Assembly (NCBI GenBank): GCA_041309145.1
Contig: JBFZAG010000023.1
Span: 1 to 6,010 of the forward strand
From: JAPLLS01 sp041309145
GTDB lineage: Bacteria > Omnitrophota > Gorgyraeia > Gygaellales > Profunditerraquicolaceae
Length of the DNA: 6,010 nt
Reading direction: 5' to 3'
Positions within the stretch are counted from its first letter, which is position 1. Each line of letters starts with the position of its first letter. A program made the position numbers and the translations under genes. The notes beneath the pieces were generated by a model that was not told the origin of the DNA, made no database searches, and saw only the letters and a list, made by a program, of their open reading frames with translations. Below, piece after piece: positions 4,717 through 6,010 of the stretch.

Positions 4717-6010
4717 ATGTCAAAAAAATTGCGGATGTCGATGTTCTTGGTTTTAGCGGTCTTGGGGTTATGGCTGCCGGGGATTGCGCGTTCCCAGGAA
4801 CCGGCAAAGCCGGTCCTTATAGAATCGCTGGAGTTCCGGGAGGTGGACATCAAAGATATCCTCCGCCAGCTGGCCAAGCAGTATAATCTTAATATCGTCT
4901 TTTCGGAAAGCGTAAAGGGCATGGTTACGGTCCAGTTGAATAACGTCAGCATCGACCAGGCGCTGGACTCGGTGATCACCGTAAACGGTTTCGCCTATAC
5001 CAAAAAAGAGAACGTTTATAAAGTCACTTCCATGGAAGAGGCGGAGAGGGAGGGCAAGCAGACCAAGCTGTTCAGGCTTAACAACGCTGAAGCCGCTAAA
5101 CTAAAAGAAACGCTTTCTAAAGTACTTACTTCTTCCGGATCCATCGAAGCGGATGCCCGTTCCAATTCTATAATCGTCACTGATTCGATTTCCGTGCTTA
5201 ATAAAGTCGAAGCCATGATCCCTTCTCTGGACGAAAAAACTCCCCAGGTCTTGATCGAGGCCAAGCTGATCGAAACCTCGCTTACCAGGTCCGAAAAGCT
5301 GGGAATCGATTGGAGCACCACGATCCAGGCCCAGGGGTCCAAAAGGCCGATAACCTTCCCTTTTAATCCTAAAGGCCGGGATACCGCGGATTCCATGTAT
5401 CCCAGTTCCGGAACCGCGAGCGCGGACATCCTGGCCTCCAGCTATTCTTTCCCTTACGCCGTAAAGGGCGATTTTACCCTGGGCACGCTGGATTTTTCCG
5501 GATTGAAGACCGTGATGGATTTTTTAAGGACCAGAGCTAACACTAAATTGGTAGCTGCCCCGCGGATAATGACGGTGAACAATCAGAAAGCGACGATCAA
5601 TGTCGGACAGGTCGTGCCCGTTGCCACCTATGAAAGAAACGATAACAGCGGCGCCTGGGAGGTGACCGGTTGGGAGCAGATCAATATCGGGATAAATCTG
5701 GAAGTCACCCCGCAGATAAGCCCGGACGGCCATATCAAATTGAAACTTAAGCCGGAGGTTTCCAACAGCGCCGGGACCATTGCCGCCGATACCATTAATC
5801 AGCGCCCGATAATCTCGACCCGCAAAGCCGAAACCGAAGTCCAGATCAAAGACGGCCAGACCATCGTCATCGGAGGTCTGGTTAAAACAACCGAGTCCAA
5901 GACCGATAAGAAAGTCCCGTTACTCGGCGATCTGCCTTTCCTGGGCAAGCTTTTTTCCCGCCACGAAGCGGGAAGCGTGACCGAGCCCGAAGAAAAAACC
6001 GACTTGCTTA
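4717..6010 (+). CDS. pilQ: PilQ/GspD-family outer-membrane secretin, 3' end outside window
   Basis: An open frame of 431 codons running off the right edge. Residues 1-26 look like a Sec signal peptide (KKLR, then a hydrophobic core, with cleavage near GIARS-Q). Residues about 37-104 are an STN/N0 domain (SLEFREVDIKDILRQLAKQY, then NIVFSESVKGMVTVQLNNVS). Residues about 117-172 are one secretin_N (N1-type) repeat (KLFRLNNAEAAKLKETL, ARSNSIIVTDS). From about 176 the secretin core begins (PQVLIEAKLIETS) and includes LVAAPRIMTVNNQKATINVGQ, IKDGQTIVIGGL and the signature VPLLGDLPFLGKLF (400-413). The last bases encode EKTDLL, the start of the final conserved strand, so only a short C-terminus is missing. 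No AMIN domains and no extra N2/N3 repeats are seen. It forms the multimeric outer-membrane channel; PilP/GspC would contact N0. There is a good Shine-Dalgarno and a 10-base gap from the previous gene. Confidence 0.92.
   Translation, partial: MSKKLRMSMFLVLAVLGLWLPGIARSQEPAKPVLIESLEFREVDIKDILRQLAKQYNLNIVFSESVKGMVTVQLNNVSIDQALDSVITVNGFAYTKKENVYKVTSMEEAEREGKQTKLFRLNNAEAAKLKETLSKVLTSSGSIEADARSNSIIVTDSISVLNKVEAMIPSLDEKTPQVLIEAKLIETSLTRSEKLGIDWSTTIQAQGSKRPITFPFNPKGRDTADSMYPSSGTASADILASSYSFPYAVKGDFTLGTLDFSGLKTVMDFLRTRANTKLVAAPRIMTVNNQKATINVGQVVPVATYERNDNSGAWEVTGWEQINIGINLEVTPQISPDGHIKLKLKPEVSNSAGTIAADTINQRPIISTRKAETEVQIKDGQTIVIGGLVKTTESKTDKKVPLLGDLPFLGKLFSRHEAGSVTEPEEKTDLL

Noticed and set aside
1..6010. 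CRISPR array, tRNA, insertion sequence or riboswitch
   Set aside because: No regular repeats, cloverleaf, terminal inverted repeats or transposase were seen; non-coding sequence totals only about 120 bases, most of it the promoter gap at 1751-1831.

Overview
The window carries a type IV pilus (T4P) / type II secretion (T2SS)-like assembly locus, all on the plus strand, from what is almost certainly a diderm bacterium because it encodes an outer-membrane secretin. Base composition looks roughly balanced, codon usage looks uniform, and there is no sign of a mobile element. The taxon cannot be fixed from sequence alone. The gene mix (PilX-like minor pilin, a PilM-PilN fusion, a GspC-like PilP and a short secretin) is the kind seen in deeply branching or uncultured phyla such as Omnitrophota or Elusimicrobiota, but that is a low-confidence guess.

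Layout. Positions 3-1469 hold the 3' part of a PilX-type minor pilin/pseudopilin gene whose start lies before the window. It is followed by a small gene (1490-1750) for an 86-residue membrane-anchored coiled-coil protein of unknown function. These two look like the tail of an upstream (pseudo)pilin operon. The 81-base gap 1751-1831 holds weak hairpins and then a near-consensus sigma-70 promoter (TTGACA, 17 bases, TAGAAT). Its predicted transcription start falls on or next to the next ATG. A second unit then runs with gaps of 1, 9 and 10 bases: PilM-PilN fusion (1832-3631), PilO-like (3633-4244), PilP/GspC-like (4254-4706) and a PilQ/GspD secretin (4717-6010, cut by the window edge just after its signature motif).

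How they work together. By family knowledge, the PilM part is a cytoplasmic actin-like protein that binds the N-terminal NLLP peptide of PilN. PilN and PilO are inner-membrane proteins with periplasmic ferredoxin-like domains that pair with each other. PilP/GspC links that inner-membrane platform to the N0 domain of the secretin, through which the fibre or substrate passes. PilX-like proteins enter the fibre or its tip. The extension ATPase, platform protein (PilC/GspF), prepilin peptidase and major pilin are not in the window.

The most notable points are the covalent PilM-PilN fusion (GspL-like layout in a Pil-order operon), the apparently leaderless start of that gene, the non-lipoprotein PilP, the minimal secretin, and a possible inserted module in the minor pilin. 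I found no CRISPR array, tRNA, rRNA, insertion sequence or riboswitch.
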